From Bacillota bacterium (GTDB lineage Bacteria; Bacillota; Clostridia; Oscillospirales; Acutalibacteraceae), in the NCBI GenBank assembly GCA_023458755.1, contig JAEWYE010000064.1:25157-89156 (forward strand): DNA of 64,000 nt, given 5' to 3'. Every line of letters starts with the position of its first letter. The stretch's first letter is position 1. Below the pieces are notes generated by a model. The model was given only the letters and a program-made list of their open reading frames with translations. It searched no databases and was not told the DNA's origin. Positions 8,385-16,193 of this stretch are shown in pieces. The position numbers were made by a program, and so were the translations under genes.

Positions 8385-9455
8385 CTATTTTACTTCAACT
8401 GTCCAGCCCATTGTGTCATTAATTTTGCCCCATTGGATACCGGTAAGAGTATCGTAAAGACGCTGGGAAACTTCACCGATTTTACCGTTATTGATTTCCA
8501 TAACATCGTCGCCCCATTTAAGCTGACCGATTGGAGAAATAACAGCGGCTGTACCGGAACCGAAAGCCTCTTTCAGACGGCCTTCTTTTGCAGCCTGCGC
8601 AAGCTCATCAATGGAAATTCTGCGCTCGGAGACCTTTAAGCCCCAGGATTTGAGAATTTCGATGCAGGACATACGGGTAATTCCGGACAGAATGGAACCC
8701 TGCAGTGCGGGAGTTACAATTTCATCATCAATTTTGAAGAAAACGTTCATGGTGCCGACTTCTTCAATATATTTGCGCTCAACGCCATCGAGCCAGAGAA
8801 CCTGCGTATAATTTTGCTTTTCCGCCTCATCCTGCGCTTTTAAAGAAGCAGCGTAGTTGCCGGCTGTTTTTGTAAATCCCATGCCGCCCTTAACAGCGCG
8901 GACATAGTTCTTCTCTACATAAATTTTGACGGGGTTCAATCCTTCCGGATAGTATGCGCCAACCGGAGAGCAAATCACAATAAACAGCAGATGGTTGGCC
9001 GGATGCACACCGACATGCGGATCTATACCAAAAATAAACGGGCGAATATATAAAGAGGTCCCCTCTGCACTTGGAATCCAGTCTTTTTCAATCGAAACAA
9101 GCTTTTCAATCGCGTATTTGCCGAATTCTTCATCAATTTTCGGAATGCAAAGACGATCGTTTGAAACATTTAAACGTGCCATATTTTTATCCGGTCTAAA
9201 AAGCAGAATGCGATCATCCGCAGTACGGTATGCCTTCATACCTTCAAATACAGACTGTCCGTAATGCAGGCACATTGCGGCCGGCTCCAGTTCAATCGGA
9301 CCATACGGTACGATTCTTGGATCGTGCCAGCCTTGGCCCTCGTCATAATTCATAACAAACATATGGTCCGTAAATATGGTACCAAAGCCCAGCTTTGTTT
9401 CGTTGGTTGGTTTTTGCTTTGGCTTTTTGGTTAATTCAACTCTGATTTCCTGCAT
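8385..9455 (-). CDS. ilvE: Branched-chain amino acid aminotransferase
   Basis: This PLP enzyme interconverts Leu/Ile/Val and their 2-oxo acids. The 356-residue protein matches the longer BCAT group (BcaT/BCAT2 type): LHYGQSVFEGMKAYRT, YIRPFIFG, VKGGMGFTKTAGNYAAS (active-site region), QVLWLDGVERKYIEEVGTMN with the PLP-phosphate contacts, and SGITRMSCIEI. The frame continues upstream, but the ATG at 9455 has GGAAGGG 8-9 nt upstream and gives the normal family length. A single gene with its own terminator, it is not beside other ilv/leu genes. Confidence 0.95.
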   Translation of the reverse strand: MQEIRVELTKKPKQKPTNETKLGFGTIFTDHMFVMNYDEGQGWHDPRIVPYGPIELEPAAMCLHYGQSVFEGMKAYRTADDRILLFRPDKNMARLNVSNDRLCIPKIDEEFGKYAIEKLVSIEKDWIPSAEGTSLYIRPFIFGIDPHVGVHPANHLLFIVICSPVGAYYPEGLNPVKIYVEKNYVRAVKGGMGFTKTAGNYAASLKAQDEAEKQNYTQVLWLDGVERKYIEEVGTMNVFFKIDDEIVTPALQGSILSGITRMSCIEILKSWGLKVSERRISIDELAQAAKEGRLKEAFGSGTAAVISPIGQLKWGDDVMEINNGKIGEVSQRLYDTLTGIQWGKINDTMGWTVEVK

Positions 9456-9547
9456 GGAAAACCCTTCCTTCTGTTTCGTTAAATTTATTGTAACATTATT
9501 TTTTTGTGATTTCAAGGTATTGCATTCCAAAGTGTTACAAATTTCAA

Positions 9548-10882
9548 TTAATTGTTCCTGAGCCCCTTTGGGTAATGGTTTTTCAAGCGCCCTGATGAGC
9601 ATTTCCCAAAACCGACCATAATCCGGTTTGCAGCCACACCGGTGTATCCCTGCAAATTTTCTTCAACTTCCAGTTCTTCGCCGCGCAGGAATTGTGCCAT
9701 TTGAACGGAATCCTCTGTAAAATTGATAACAGAATTCAGCTCATCCGGTTTTGCTGCCATGAAAAGTGCGTGTGCGGGCTCAATACGATTCGTTTTTACT
9801 TCACCCAACAGCACTCCGGCGCGAATCACACCTAAACCGTTAAGCTGCGGTATTCCTTGCGGCAACAGCAAAAGATTGCTGCCAATCTGTTCAATTTCAC
9901 TTTGCAGAGAATTGCGGAATAATTCCCGGTAAACAGACTTCGCCTGCTTAGCGGCAGAAGTCTGTTTGGCGACATATAGAACGGTACGGCAGGAGTTTTG
10001 TGAAAGGCGCCGCATACGCGCAACAAAATGCCCTTCTCCCCCATCCATGGGGAAAATACGCCGCGCAAACAGAAGGTCAAAAGCCGGCCGGCCGAACGAA
10101 ACATTTGGACTTTCCAATATGAAATCTTTATGTCCCTCTAAGAATTTGCAGACAACACCTTCATTTTCTTCCGTTGAGAACGTACAGGTAGAATAGACCA
10201 ATATTCCGTTTTCTTTTACCGCGTCGGCTGCGGAATTTAAGATAGCAAGCTGTCGATCCGCGCACGCCTTTACATGCTCAACGCTCCAGTCGGAAACCGC
10301 CTGCGCGTCGCGGCGGAACATTCCTTCTCCGGAACAGGGCGCGTCTACCAAAACTTTATCAAAAAAGCCGCTTAGCCGTTCACATAGAATATCCGGGCGG
10401 CAGGAAGAAACCACCGCATTTTTTACTCCTGTTCGTTCTATATTCGACAGTAAAATCATTGCGCGGCTGCGGACAACCTCATTTGACCACAATAGACCAT
10501 TTCCGTTCAGCAGAGCCGCAATTTGTGTGGACTTTCCACCCGGTGCCGCACATAAATCTAAAACCTTATCGCCCGGTTCCGGAGCGAGGATTGTTACAGC
10601 GGAAGCGGCAGAAGGTTCCTGTGAATAAAAGGCTCCCGCATGGTGCATGGCCAAGGTGCCGACTTTATCGCTTTCCGGTGGTATATAGTAGGATAGCGGA
10701 GAAAACGGAGCGGGAGAAACGGGAAACGGCAAAGATTCCTTTAATATTTCGTCGGTGCATTTAATTGGATTCAGTCGAGCACCCCGAAAATGCGGTTGGT
10801 TATAACAAGAAAGAAATTCTTCCGCTTCTTCCTTCAGCATCGCTTTCATTCGGATAATAAAATCATTTGGTAATGTAATCAA
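9548..10882 (-). CDS. RsmF/RsmB-type 16S rRNA m5C methyltransferase
   Basis: An SAM-dependent rRNA cytosine-C5 methyltransferase of the NOL1/NOP2/Sun family. The 444 residues show a short N-terminal domain (FRGARLNPIKCT), the SAM site DLCAAPGGKSTQIAALL (~110), DAPCSGEGMFRRD with the first catalytic Cys, and YSTCTFSTEENEGVV with the second. The C-terminal ~130 residues fit the RsmF/YebU PUA-like extension (LQGYTGVAANRIMVGFGK). No upstream ATG fits; the TTG at 10882 has GGAG about 11 nt upstream, and an internal ATG (codon 13) is a weaker alternative. The assignment to RsmF rather than RsmB rests on the C-terminal extension. Confidence 0.9.
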   Translation of the reverse strand: MITLPNDFIIRMKAMLKEEAEEFLSCYNQPHFRGARLNPIKCTDEILKESLPFPVSPAPFSPLSYYIPPESDKVGTLAMHHAGAFYSQEPSAASAVTILAPEPGDKVLDLCAAPGGKSTQIAALLNGNGLLWSNEVVRSRAMILLSNIERTGVKNAVVSSCRPDILCERLSGFFDKVLVDAPCSGEGMFRRDAQAVSDWSVEHVKACADRQLAILNSAADAVKENGILVYSTCTFSTEENEGVVCKFLEGHKDFILESPNVSFGRPAFDLLFARRIFPMDGGEGHFVARMRRLSQNSCRTVLYVAKQTSAAKQAKSVYRELFRNSLQSEIEQIGSNLLLLPQGIPQLNGLGVIRAGVLLGEVKTNRIEPAHALFMAAKPDELNSVINFTEDSVQMAQFLRGEELEVEENLQGYTGVAANRIMVGFGKCSSGRLKNHYPKGLRNN

Positions 10883-10955
10883 GCACGGTCAACTCCGAAT
10901 TTTTGTATATTTTCCAGATATGTACAGATAATAAGCCATAAAGGAGGTGAATAAA

Positions 10956-11132
10956 TTGGATCAAAACAGTAAGAACAATTCTAACAGCACAAGCAAAGTG
11001 CAGGGAAACAGTACAAGCAAAACAGGCGGTAACCAGTATAGTCAAAAGAAAAACAATAACGGCAGTGCACAGAGTGTCAAAACAAGCGACTATTCCGATA
11101 GTGTAAGTGGTAAGCAAAGCGGAAAAAGTTAA
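10956..11132 (+). CDS. Small Asn/Ser/Lys/Gln-rich hydrophilic protein, unknown function
   Basis: A 58-residue protein with no hydrophobic segment and extreme bias to N, S, K, Q, G and T; it reads like an unstructured polymer (KVQGNSTSKTGGNQYSQKK). I chose the TTG at 10956 because AAGGAGG at 10941-10947 lies 8 nt upstream; the GTG at 10947 overlaps that site. It is a lone plus-strand gene between divergent and convergent minus-strand genes, ending at a strong terminator. The composition recalls gamma-type small acid-soluble spore proteins, but the characteristic repeats are missing, so that is only a guess. Excellent translation signals argue that it is real. Confidence 0.7.
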   Translation: MDQNSKNNSNSTSKVQGNSTSKTGGNQYSQKKNNNGSAQSVKTSDYSDSVSGKQSGKS

Positions 11133-11166
11133 TTTTTGCGAGACAACGAGACATCAAAAATTTTTG

Positions 11167-11206
11167 AAACAGGCGGTTTTGTAGTAATACAAAGCCGCCT
11201 GTTTTT
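11167..11206. terminator. Bidirectional terminator between the small gene and yitT
   Basis: 15-bp stem (11169-11183 with 11187-11201; one G-U pair) with T-rich runs on both sides, placed between convergent genes. Confidence 0.85.
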
Positions 11207-11216
11207 AAATGCCGTC

Positions 11217-12155
11217 TCAGTTGTTATGCTTTCTATGTTTTTTTGCCCGTGTCATGATTTCCGCTAACGTCTTATCCTCCGGCTTTATTTCATGGAAACC
11301 CTCACCCGTAATTTCGCCGGCATCGCCAACAATAACAAAAGCGTTTTCGTCAATTGCACGGACAATATCATTAACCTTGTGAACCTCATAGCGCCGCACC
11401 GCGCAAAGCAGTACTTCACTTTCACGCCCGCTGTAAGCACCTTTTGATTTCAATATGGTAACTCCGCGGTCTAAATCCTTTAATATGATCTGCGCAATTT
11501 GCTGACTGCACTCCGATATAATAAACAGCATTTTTCCAGTACCAATATTAACGCCGTAGAGAATGGTGTCAATCAATTTTGTTGATACAAAAATCGCTAT
11601 CAAAGCATACAAGGCACTTTCAATTCGCTTATAAACAAGAGCAGAAGCGGCAACAATCAGCACATCGACGCAAAGCATCAGCTTCCCTATGGAAATATGA
11701 CGGAAGTGTCTGCCCAGCAGCCGTGCAATTAAATCCGTACCGCCGGTGGTACCTCCCCGCATAAAAACAAGTGAAAGACCGATTCCCTCTAATACCCCGC
11801 CAAAAATCGCCGCAAGCATTTCATCACCCTTATACGCGGGAAGAAACAATTGCAGAATATCAATTGCGGCGGAGCAAAAAACAGTTGCAAGAATTGTTTT
11901 TGCGACCAGTTTATACCCTATCTCGACAATCGCCCAAACAAAAATAGGGAGATTAATCACAAAGATCATAGTACCGATGGGTGTACCCCATAAATAGTTC
12001 AGCATTGTTGAAAGACCGGTAATACCTCCGGGGGCAATGTGATTAGGCGCCGTAAAAATGTTAACCGAAACAGCCTCAATTAAGCTGCCGGCAATAAAAA
12101 AAATGACATCAAGAAACAGCTCCATCGGTTTGCTCTTTTTGTTTATGAATGTCAA
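11217..12155 (-). CDS. YitT family membrane protein (YitT domain plus DUF2179)
   Basis: A 312-residue integral membrane protein. About five or six hydrophobic segments fill residues 12-210, including the family signatures NIFTAPNHIAPGGITGLS and FMRGGTTGGTDLIARLL. The C-terminal soluble domain (~220-300, RGVTILKSKGAYSGRESEVL and VIVGDAGEITGEGF) is DUF2179. Family members are common and mostly uncharacterised; transport is suspected. The start is the TTG at 12155 with GGAAGGTG 7 nt upstream. It is probably a single-gene unit facing the terminator it shares with the small plus-strand gene. Confidence 0.9.
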   Translation of the reverse strand: MTFINKKSKPMELFLDVIFFIAGSLIEAVSVNIFTAPNHIAPGGITGLSTMLNYLWGTPIGTMIFVINLPIFVWAIVEIGYKLVAKTILATVFCSAAIDILQLFLPAYKGDEMLAAIFGGVLEGIGLSLVFMRGGTTGGTDLIARLLGRHFRHISIGKLMLCVDVLIVAASALVYKRIESALYALIAIFVSTKLIDTILYGVNIGTGKMLFIISECSQQIAQIILKDLDRGVTILKSKGAYSGRESEVLLCAVRRYEVHKVNDIVRAIDENAFVIVGDAGEITGEGFHEIKPEDKTLAEIMTRAKKHRKHNN

Positions 12156-12206
12156 TTTTACACCTTCCTATTACAAAAAATGCAAGAACAAAATTAAAGT
12201 TTTATA

Positions 12207-12599
12207 TTATTCTTCGCACAAAATCGAAAAGAATTCACGCAGGCGCGCGATGTTTCCTTTTAAGTACAAATATCCAAACAAAGCTTCAAAGGCAGTTGCA
12301 GCGTGATAATCCGCCGGAGATGCGTTTTTGGGCGTATGCGTGGTGTGAGCGTTTCGGCCGCGCATATAAACATCTTGTTCTTCCTGTGTGAGAATCGGCA
12401 TAATTTTTGCTGCGGCGATTGCCTGCGCGCCGCAGCAAACCTGTGCAACCGTTTTTTTATGCAAATTATTGACGGAGCAGTTTGCCTGACAAACCAGTCG
12501 TTCGCGCACAAAAAGCTCGAACACACCGTCACCGATAAACGCGAGCGTAAGCGGACTTAAAAGCTTTGGGTCACAGTCTGCGTCTAAAAAACGTTCCAG
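12207..12599 (-). CDS. mrnC: Mini-ribonuclease III, apparent CTG start
   Basis: Mini-III is an RNase III-type enzyme without the dsRNA-binding domain; it trims the ends of 23S rRNA. The in-frame sequence LSPLTLAFIGDGVFELFVRE holds the RNase III signature (acidic residues in FIGDGVFE), and PADYHAATAFEALFGYLY is the second conserved helix with its EALFGYL motif. The family N-terminus requires starting upstream of the first GTG (12524). The only well-placed codon is CTG at 12599-12597, 7 nt after AAGGAGG; the nearby TTG is in another frame that stops at once. This gives 130 residues, a normal length. The ribosome site overlaps the end of obgE, so the two are coupled. Confidence 0.88.
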   Translation of the reverse strand: MERFLDADCDPKLLSPLTLAFIGDGVFELFVRERLVCQANCSVNNLHKKTVAQVCCGAQAIAAAKIMPILTQEEQDVYMRGRNAHTTHTPKNASPADYHAATAFEALFGYLYLKGNIARLREFFSILCEE

Positions 12600-12611
12600 A
12601 CCAATTCCTCC

Positions 12612-13883
12612 TTATTCCACGAAGTCGAATTCAATTTCGTAAATACTGACGGTGTCACCTTCCTGTGCACCGGCCTCACGCAGCGCATCAATAACTCCGG
12701 AGCTGATAAGCACACGTTCAAAATATTGAAGCGATTCATAATCGTCAAAATTAACGGAATTGATAACCTGTAAAAGCCATTCGCCCTCAACAACAAATAT
12801 ACCGTTCTCATTTGTAACTTTTACCGCGTTTTTACCGATCTCCTCCAACGGTTTCATCGGTACCGGCTCCGCTTCGTATTGTTTGACCGGAGGCAGCTTA
12901 TTTAACAGTTCCGCAATACGATTGAGCAGAGGATCAACATCATAGCGAATAGCAGCCATAATCGGAAAGAATTCGTAACCCTTTTCTTCCACGTAATTTT
13001 TGAATTCTTCGATTTGTTCCGGTGTAGCAAGATCGCATTTATTGCCTGCTACCAGCATGGGACGGGCTGCCAAATCAGGATTGAAATTTTTCAGCTCACC
13101 GTTGATAATCTCGAAATCTTCTTTCGGATTGCGGCCTTCGCTGCCGGAAACATCCACAATATGAACCAAAAGCCTGCAGCGCTCTACGTGCCGCAAAAAC
13201 TGGTGTCCCAGACCGACGCCTTCTCCCGCACCTTCAATGAGACCGGGTATATCCGCAATGACAAACGAATTGCCCTCGCCCATGTTTACCACACCGAGAA
13301 CGGGGGTCAGGGTTGTAAAATGGTAATTTGCAATCGTTGGCTTTGCATCGCTGACGACAGACACAAGAGACGATTTGCCCACATTCGGAAAACCTACCAG
13401 TCCAACATCCGCCAGCAGCTTCAACTCAAGCTGAACATCCATGCTTTCGCCGGGTGTACCTGATTTTGCAAAACGCGGCGTTTGCCTGGTTGGTGTTGCA
13501 AAATGTGTATTTCCCCAACCACCTCTGCCGCCTTTTGCAATTATCTGCGGCTCATCCGTAGATAAATCTGCCAGTATTCTGCCAGTTTCCGCATCTTTCA
13601 CTAAAGTGCCGCGTGGAACAAGAATGATTAAATTTTGCGCATTCTTGCCTGAGCTGCGCTTTCCTAAACCATCCTGCCCATTTTGAGCAACGTACTTGCG
13701 CTTATAACGAAAGTCAGCAAGTGTTGACAAATTGTCATCCACCTGAAACACAATGTCGCCACCGCGTCCGCCGTCACCGCCGTCCGGGCCGCCGGACGCA
13801 ACAAATTTTTCGCGGTGGAACGAAACCTTGCCGTTACCACCGTCACCGGCTTTTAATTTAATTTTTGCAATATCAATAAACAT
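12612..13883 (-). CDS. obgE: Obg/CgtA GTPase
   Basis: An essential GTPase linked to late 50S ribosome assembly, stress response and, in bacilli, entry to sporulation. The 423 residues show the glycine-rich Obg fold (1-~160, GDGGNGKVSFHREKF, GGDGGRGGD), the G domain (GFPNVGKSSL G1, DIPGLIEGA G3, NKCD G4) and the C-terminal OCT domain (~350-423) found in Gram-positive members. The ATG at 13883 follows AAAGGCGG. It lies downstream of rplU-prp-rpmA, the standard order; a terminator hairpin after rpmA probably tempers read-through into it. Confidence 0.97.
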   Translation of the reverse strand: MFIDIAKIKLKAGDGGNGKVSFHREKFVASGGPDGGDGGRGGDIVFQVDDNLSTLADFRYKRKYVAQNGQDGLGKRSSGKNAQNLIILVPRGTLVKDAETGRILADLSTDEPQIIAKGGRGGWGNTHFATPTRQTPRFAKSGTPGESMDVQLELKLLADVGLVGFPNVGKSSLVSVVSDAKPTIANYHFTTLTPVLGVVNMGEGNSFVIADIPGLIEGAGEGVGLGHQFLRHVERCRLLVHIVDVSGSEGRNPKEDFEIINGELKNFNPDLAARPMLVAGNKCDLATPEQIEEFKNYVEEKGYEFFPIMAAIRYDVDPLLNRIAELLNKLPPVKQYEAEPVPMKPLEEIGKNAVKVTNENGIFVVEGEWLLQVINSVNFDDYESLQYFERVLISSGVIDALREAGAQEGDTVSIYEIEFDFVE

Positions 13884-13905
13884 AGGATCCGCCTTTCAAA
13901 TATGC

Positions 13906-13941
13906 CAAAAAATCCCGGGCACATTGCTGACCCGGGATTTT
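13906..13941 (-). terminator. Intrinsic terminator or attenuator between rpmA and obgE
   Basis: 11-bp perfect stem (13931-13941 with 13909-13919), 11-nt loop and a run of six T on the minus strand. It lies inside the rplU-prp-rpmA-obgE unit, so partial read-through is likely. Confidence 0.82.
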
Positions 13942-13966
13942 GATTCACCTGTATAACGGGTAAAGC

Positions 13967-14251
13967 TTATTGTTCTACGGCGTAAACACTGACTTTCTTA
14001 CGGTCACGGCCAAGACGCTCAAATTTGACGTTGCCATCAATGAGTGAGAAAAGTGAATCATCGGAACCGATGCCTACATTTTCACCCGGATGAATATGTG
14101 TTCCACGCTGCTTAACAAGAATGTTGCCTGCAAGAACGAATTGACCGTCTGCACGCTTTACACCAAGACGCTTAGATTCAGAATCACGGCCGTTCTTGGT
14201 AGAACCCATTCCTTTTTTATGAGCAAATAACTGAATATTTATCTTTAACAT
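13967..14251 (-). CDS. rpmA: Ribosomal protein L27, with cleavable N-terminal extension
   Basis: L27 sits near the peptidyl-transferase centre of the 50S subunit. The 94-residue protein starts MLKINIQLFAHKKGMGSTKN. In Firmicutes the first nine residues, ending at the LFA motif before the mature AHKKG start, are removed by the Prp protease; the extension and the protease gene (next upstream) are both present here. The family core is clear: GRDSESKRLGVKRADGQFV, ILVKQRGTHIHPGENVG. The ATG at 14251 has GGAGGTG upstream. Confidence 0.98.
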   Translation of the reverse strand: MLKINIQLFAHKKGMGSTKNGRDSESKRLGVKRADGQFVLAGNILVKQRGTHIHPGENVGIGSDDSLFSLIDGNVKFERLGRDRKKVSVYAVEQ

Positions 14252-14254
14252 TAC

Positions 14255-14575
14255 TTACACCTCCATATAACTTACATTAATATTTTGAGGATACTGTTCT
14301 TCAAGTCCAATCATATGAAGCTTGAAACCCGCCAGCACAGCGCGGCAGCTGATTGCGTCTTTTTTAGAAACACGGACAAACATCTCGCCGTCACTTGCCT
14401 CAACATCTGCATCGGCTTTCAGGACATCGGTAATGGTATTGGCAGTCATATATGCCGCAGAAGAAACTGCCGCGCAAATAATATCGTTGCCCTCATTGCC
14501 TTGCCCAGAATGTCCGCTTATGTTAAATCCAAGCAGTTCACCGGAAGCGGTAGTTAAAAAGTTTGCACAAATCAT
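14255..14575 (-). CDS. prp: Ribosomal-processing cysteine protease Prp
   Basis: Prp (YsxB family) removes the N-terminal extension of L27, a step needed for ribosome assembly in Firmicutes. The 106-residue protein shows the catalytic pair: His in ISGHSGQGNEGNDIICAAVSS (about residue 22) and Cys in IICAAVSS (about residue 34). It begins 5 bases after rplU ends, without a clear ribosome site, so it is probably translated by coupling to rplU; it ends 3 bases before the rpmA start. The order rplU-prp-rpmA is the standard one and supports the call. Confidence 0.95.
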   Translation of the reverse strand: MICANFLTTASGELLGFNISGHSGQGNEGNDIICAAVSSAAYMTANTITDVLKADADVEASDGEMFVRVSKKDAISCRAVLAGFKLHMIGLEEQYPQNINVSYMEV

Positions 14576-14580
14576 AATGT

Positions 14581-14889
14581 TTATGCGTTAACTGCCTCAA
14601 TTTGAACCTTTGTAAATGGCTGTCTGTGACCGATTTTGCGCTTTTCACATTTCTTTGACTTATAAGTCAAAACTGTGATCTTCTTACCTTTACCGTTTTT
14701 CAGAACTTTACCGGTAACGGAAGCTCCCTCGACATAAGGATTGCCAATTTTCAGGCCATCTTCGCCACCAACCGCAATTACTTGAAAATTAACGGTTGCA
14801 TTTTCTTCTGCGCCAAGCTTTTCTACATATATGACATCGCCATACTGTACTTTATACTGCTTGCCGCCGGTTTCTATCACTGCATACAT
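14581..14889 (-). CDS. rplU: Ribosomal protein L21
   Basis: A 50S subunit protein that binds 23S rRNA. The 102-residue protein begins MYAVIETGGKQYKVQYGD and ends with the conserved RKIGHRQPFTKVQIEAV. I placed the start at 14889 by family length; the frame runs 19 codons further upstream through the structured leader and is not translated there. It is the first gene of the rplU-prp-rpmA-(obgE) unit. Confidence 0.98.
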   Translation of the reverse strand: MYAVIETGGKQYKVQYGDVIYVEKLGAEENATVNFQVIAVGGEDGLKIGNPYVEGASVTGKVLKNGKGKKITVLTYKSKKCEKRKIGHRQPFTKVQIEAVNA

Positions 14890-14892
14890 GAA

Positions 14893-14965
14893 TAGAATAC
14901 CCTGCCTTTTCTTCAATCTCGCTACTACCGGGTGGGTTTTGTCCACTTAGAACCCGTAATATGCG
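14893..14965 (-). promoter_or_regulatory. Structured rplU leader (L21 leader-like)
   Basis: The minus strand just before rplU contains GGGTT-N12-AACCC as a hairpin, followed by a conserved-looking CACCCGG...GCGAGATTGAAG stretch and AGGGTA near the start codon. Firmicutes rplU genes usually carry such an autoregulatory leader (Rfam L21_leader). The match is from memory of the family's general shape; a covariance search would decide. Confidence 0.55.
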
Positions 14966-14979
14966 GCTTAACAATATTA

Positions 14980-16068
14980 TCATATACCGTCAAATTTGTC
15001 AACACCATTGGGATCGGATTTTTCGTCTTTTAATATTTTTTCAAACTTAGGCCAGATGCCGATCTTGTCACCATCTAAATGATAATAATTCTGACACATA
15101 TCATAGCCGGGGATGGTGTTTCCCTCAATCAAAATAGGGCCTGCTTCACAAATTGCAACATCCCATCCGACATACCGTATTTCAGGGACTTTCAGGGCAG
15201 CTTTTTTAACCAACTCAATTGCTTCGGCAAAGTATGGAATTTCGAATCCAACCAATCTTGTATTTGTTACCGGATGATTTTCATAATACAACCCGGTTTT
15301 ATCGCAAAAACCGGGTTTATAAATAATTCCGCTTTTATTCACTGGGCAATACAGTCCGCCGCTCGAAATATTATCTACGTGTTTTGACCCGTTACCGATT
15401 CGTATCAAACTGTACACCACATGCGGCAAGCCGCCTGATACCAAAGTGACGATGCGGATGGTGTTTACACTGGAAGCATAAAGTGTGTTCATTTTACTGT
15501 GCTGGCGAATGCATTCTTCCACCACAAACTGTTTGTGTGACACCAGTGTGTCATATAGTTCCTGAACACTTTTAAAACTCGAAACCTTCACGCAGTCCGC
15601 GCCTACTCCGCCAAATCCGTCTGCTTCTTTAACAAATATATATTCTTTATTTTTCACAAAATCTTCAAAATCAGTAAAACTTGCTCTTCGTAAATCCAGC
15701 CATAAGCGGCCAATAGAATCATGAAAACACTTATTAAACTCGATTTTATCATTAAAAATATAATCATACTTTTTGTTGTTTGATTTGCGTACAAGCTCTA
15801 AACTGTCCTGCATGGTCATGAATGTTTTGCGTTTTTTACCGTGAATGTAAGCAAAACCAAACACATGGTATTCCAAATAACCGATTCCGTAGCGTATAAC
15901 GCACCAAAGCATATCAACTACGATAAACAGCCTTGGCTTGTTTGCGTTTTTGTGAATTTCACAAACATACATCCACATTCGTTTAAAGCTCATAGATTCC
16001 AATCGTGAGAAGAACAATTTTAAACGCTCACACATACTATTACTATCATCCCTCAAAAATATTCTCAC
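14980..16068 (-). CDS. Sugar-transfer-associated ATP-grasp protein
   Basis: A 362-residue protein resembling the ATP-grasp family found beside exopolysaccharide and capsule genes (PF14397, ATPgrasp_ST). Visible ATP-grasp elements are KEADGFGGVGADCVKV (nucleotide-binding loop, ~160), VVEECIRQHSKMNTLYASSVNTIRIVT, and the metal-binding end VGWDVAICEAGPILIEGNTIPGYD (~320). Proteins of this fold ligate a carboxylate to an amine or similar; the substrate here is unknown. It stands alone between rplU and ispA with no glycosyltransferase nearby, which is atypical for the family. Confidence 0.8.
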   Translation of the reverse strand: MRIFLRDDSNSMCERLKLFFSRLESMSFKRMWMYVCEIHKNANKPRLFIVVDMLWCVIRYGIGYLEYHVFGFAYIHGKKRKTFMTMQDSLELVRKSNNKKYDYIFNDKIEFNKCFHDSIGRLWLDLRRASFTDFEDFVKNKEYIFVKEADGFGGVGADCVKVSSFKSVQELYDTLVSHKQFVVEECIRQHSKMNTLYASSVNTIRIVTLVSGGLPHVVYSLIRIGNGSKHVDNISSGGLYCPVNKSGIIYKPGFCDKTGLYYENHPVTNTRLVGFEIPYFAEAIELVKKAALKVPEIRYVGWDVAICEAGPILIEGNTIPGYDMCQNYYHLDGDKIGIWPKFEKILKDEKSDPNGVDKFDGI

Positions 16069-16193
16069 AATTTTGAAATCAATCGCAAGAGTTGGATTTA
16101 ACGAATTATTTCATTGGTAATATTTACAATAATAACATAGCAGCACTTATATTTCAACTGGTTAACAAAAATTTAATATACGGTTACAGAATT

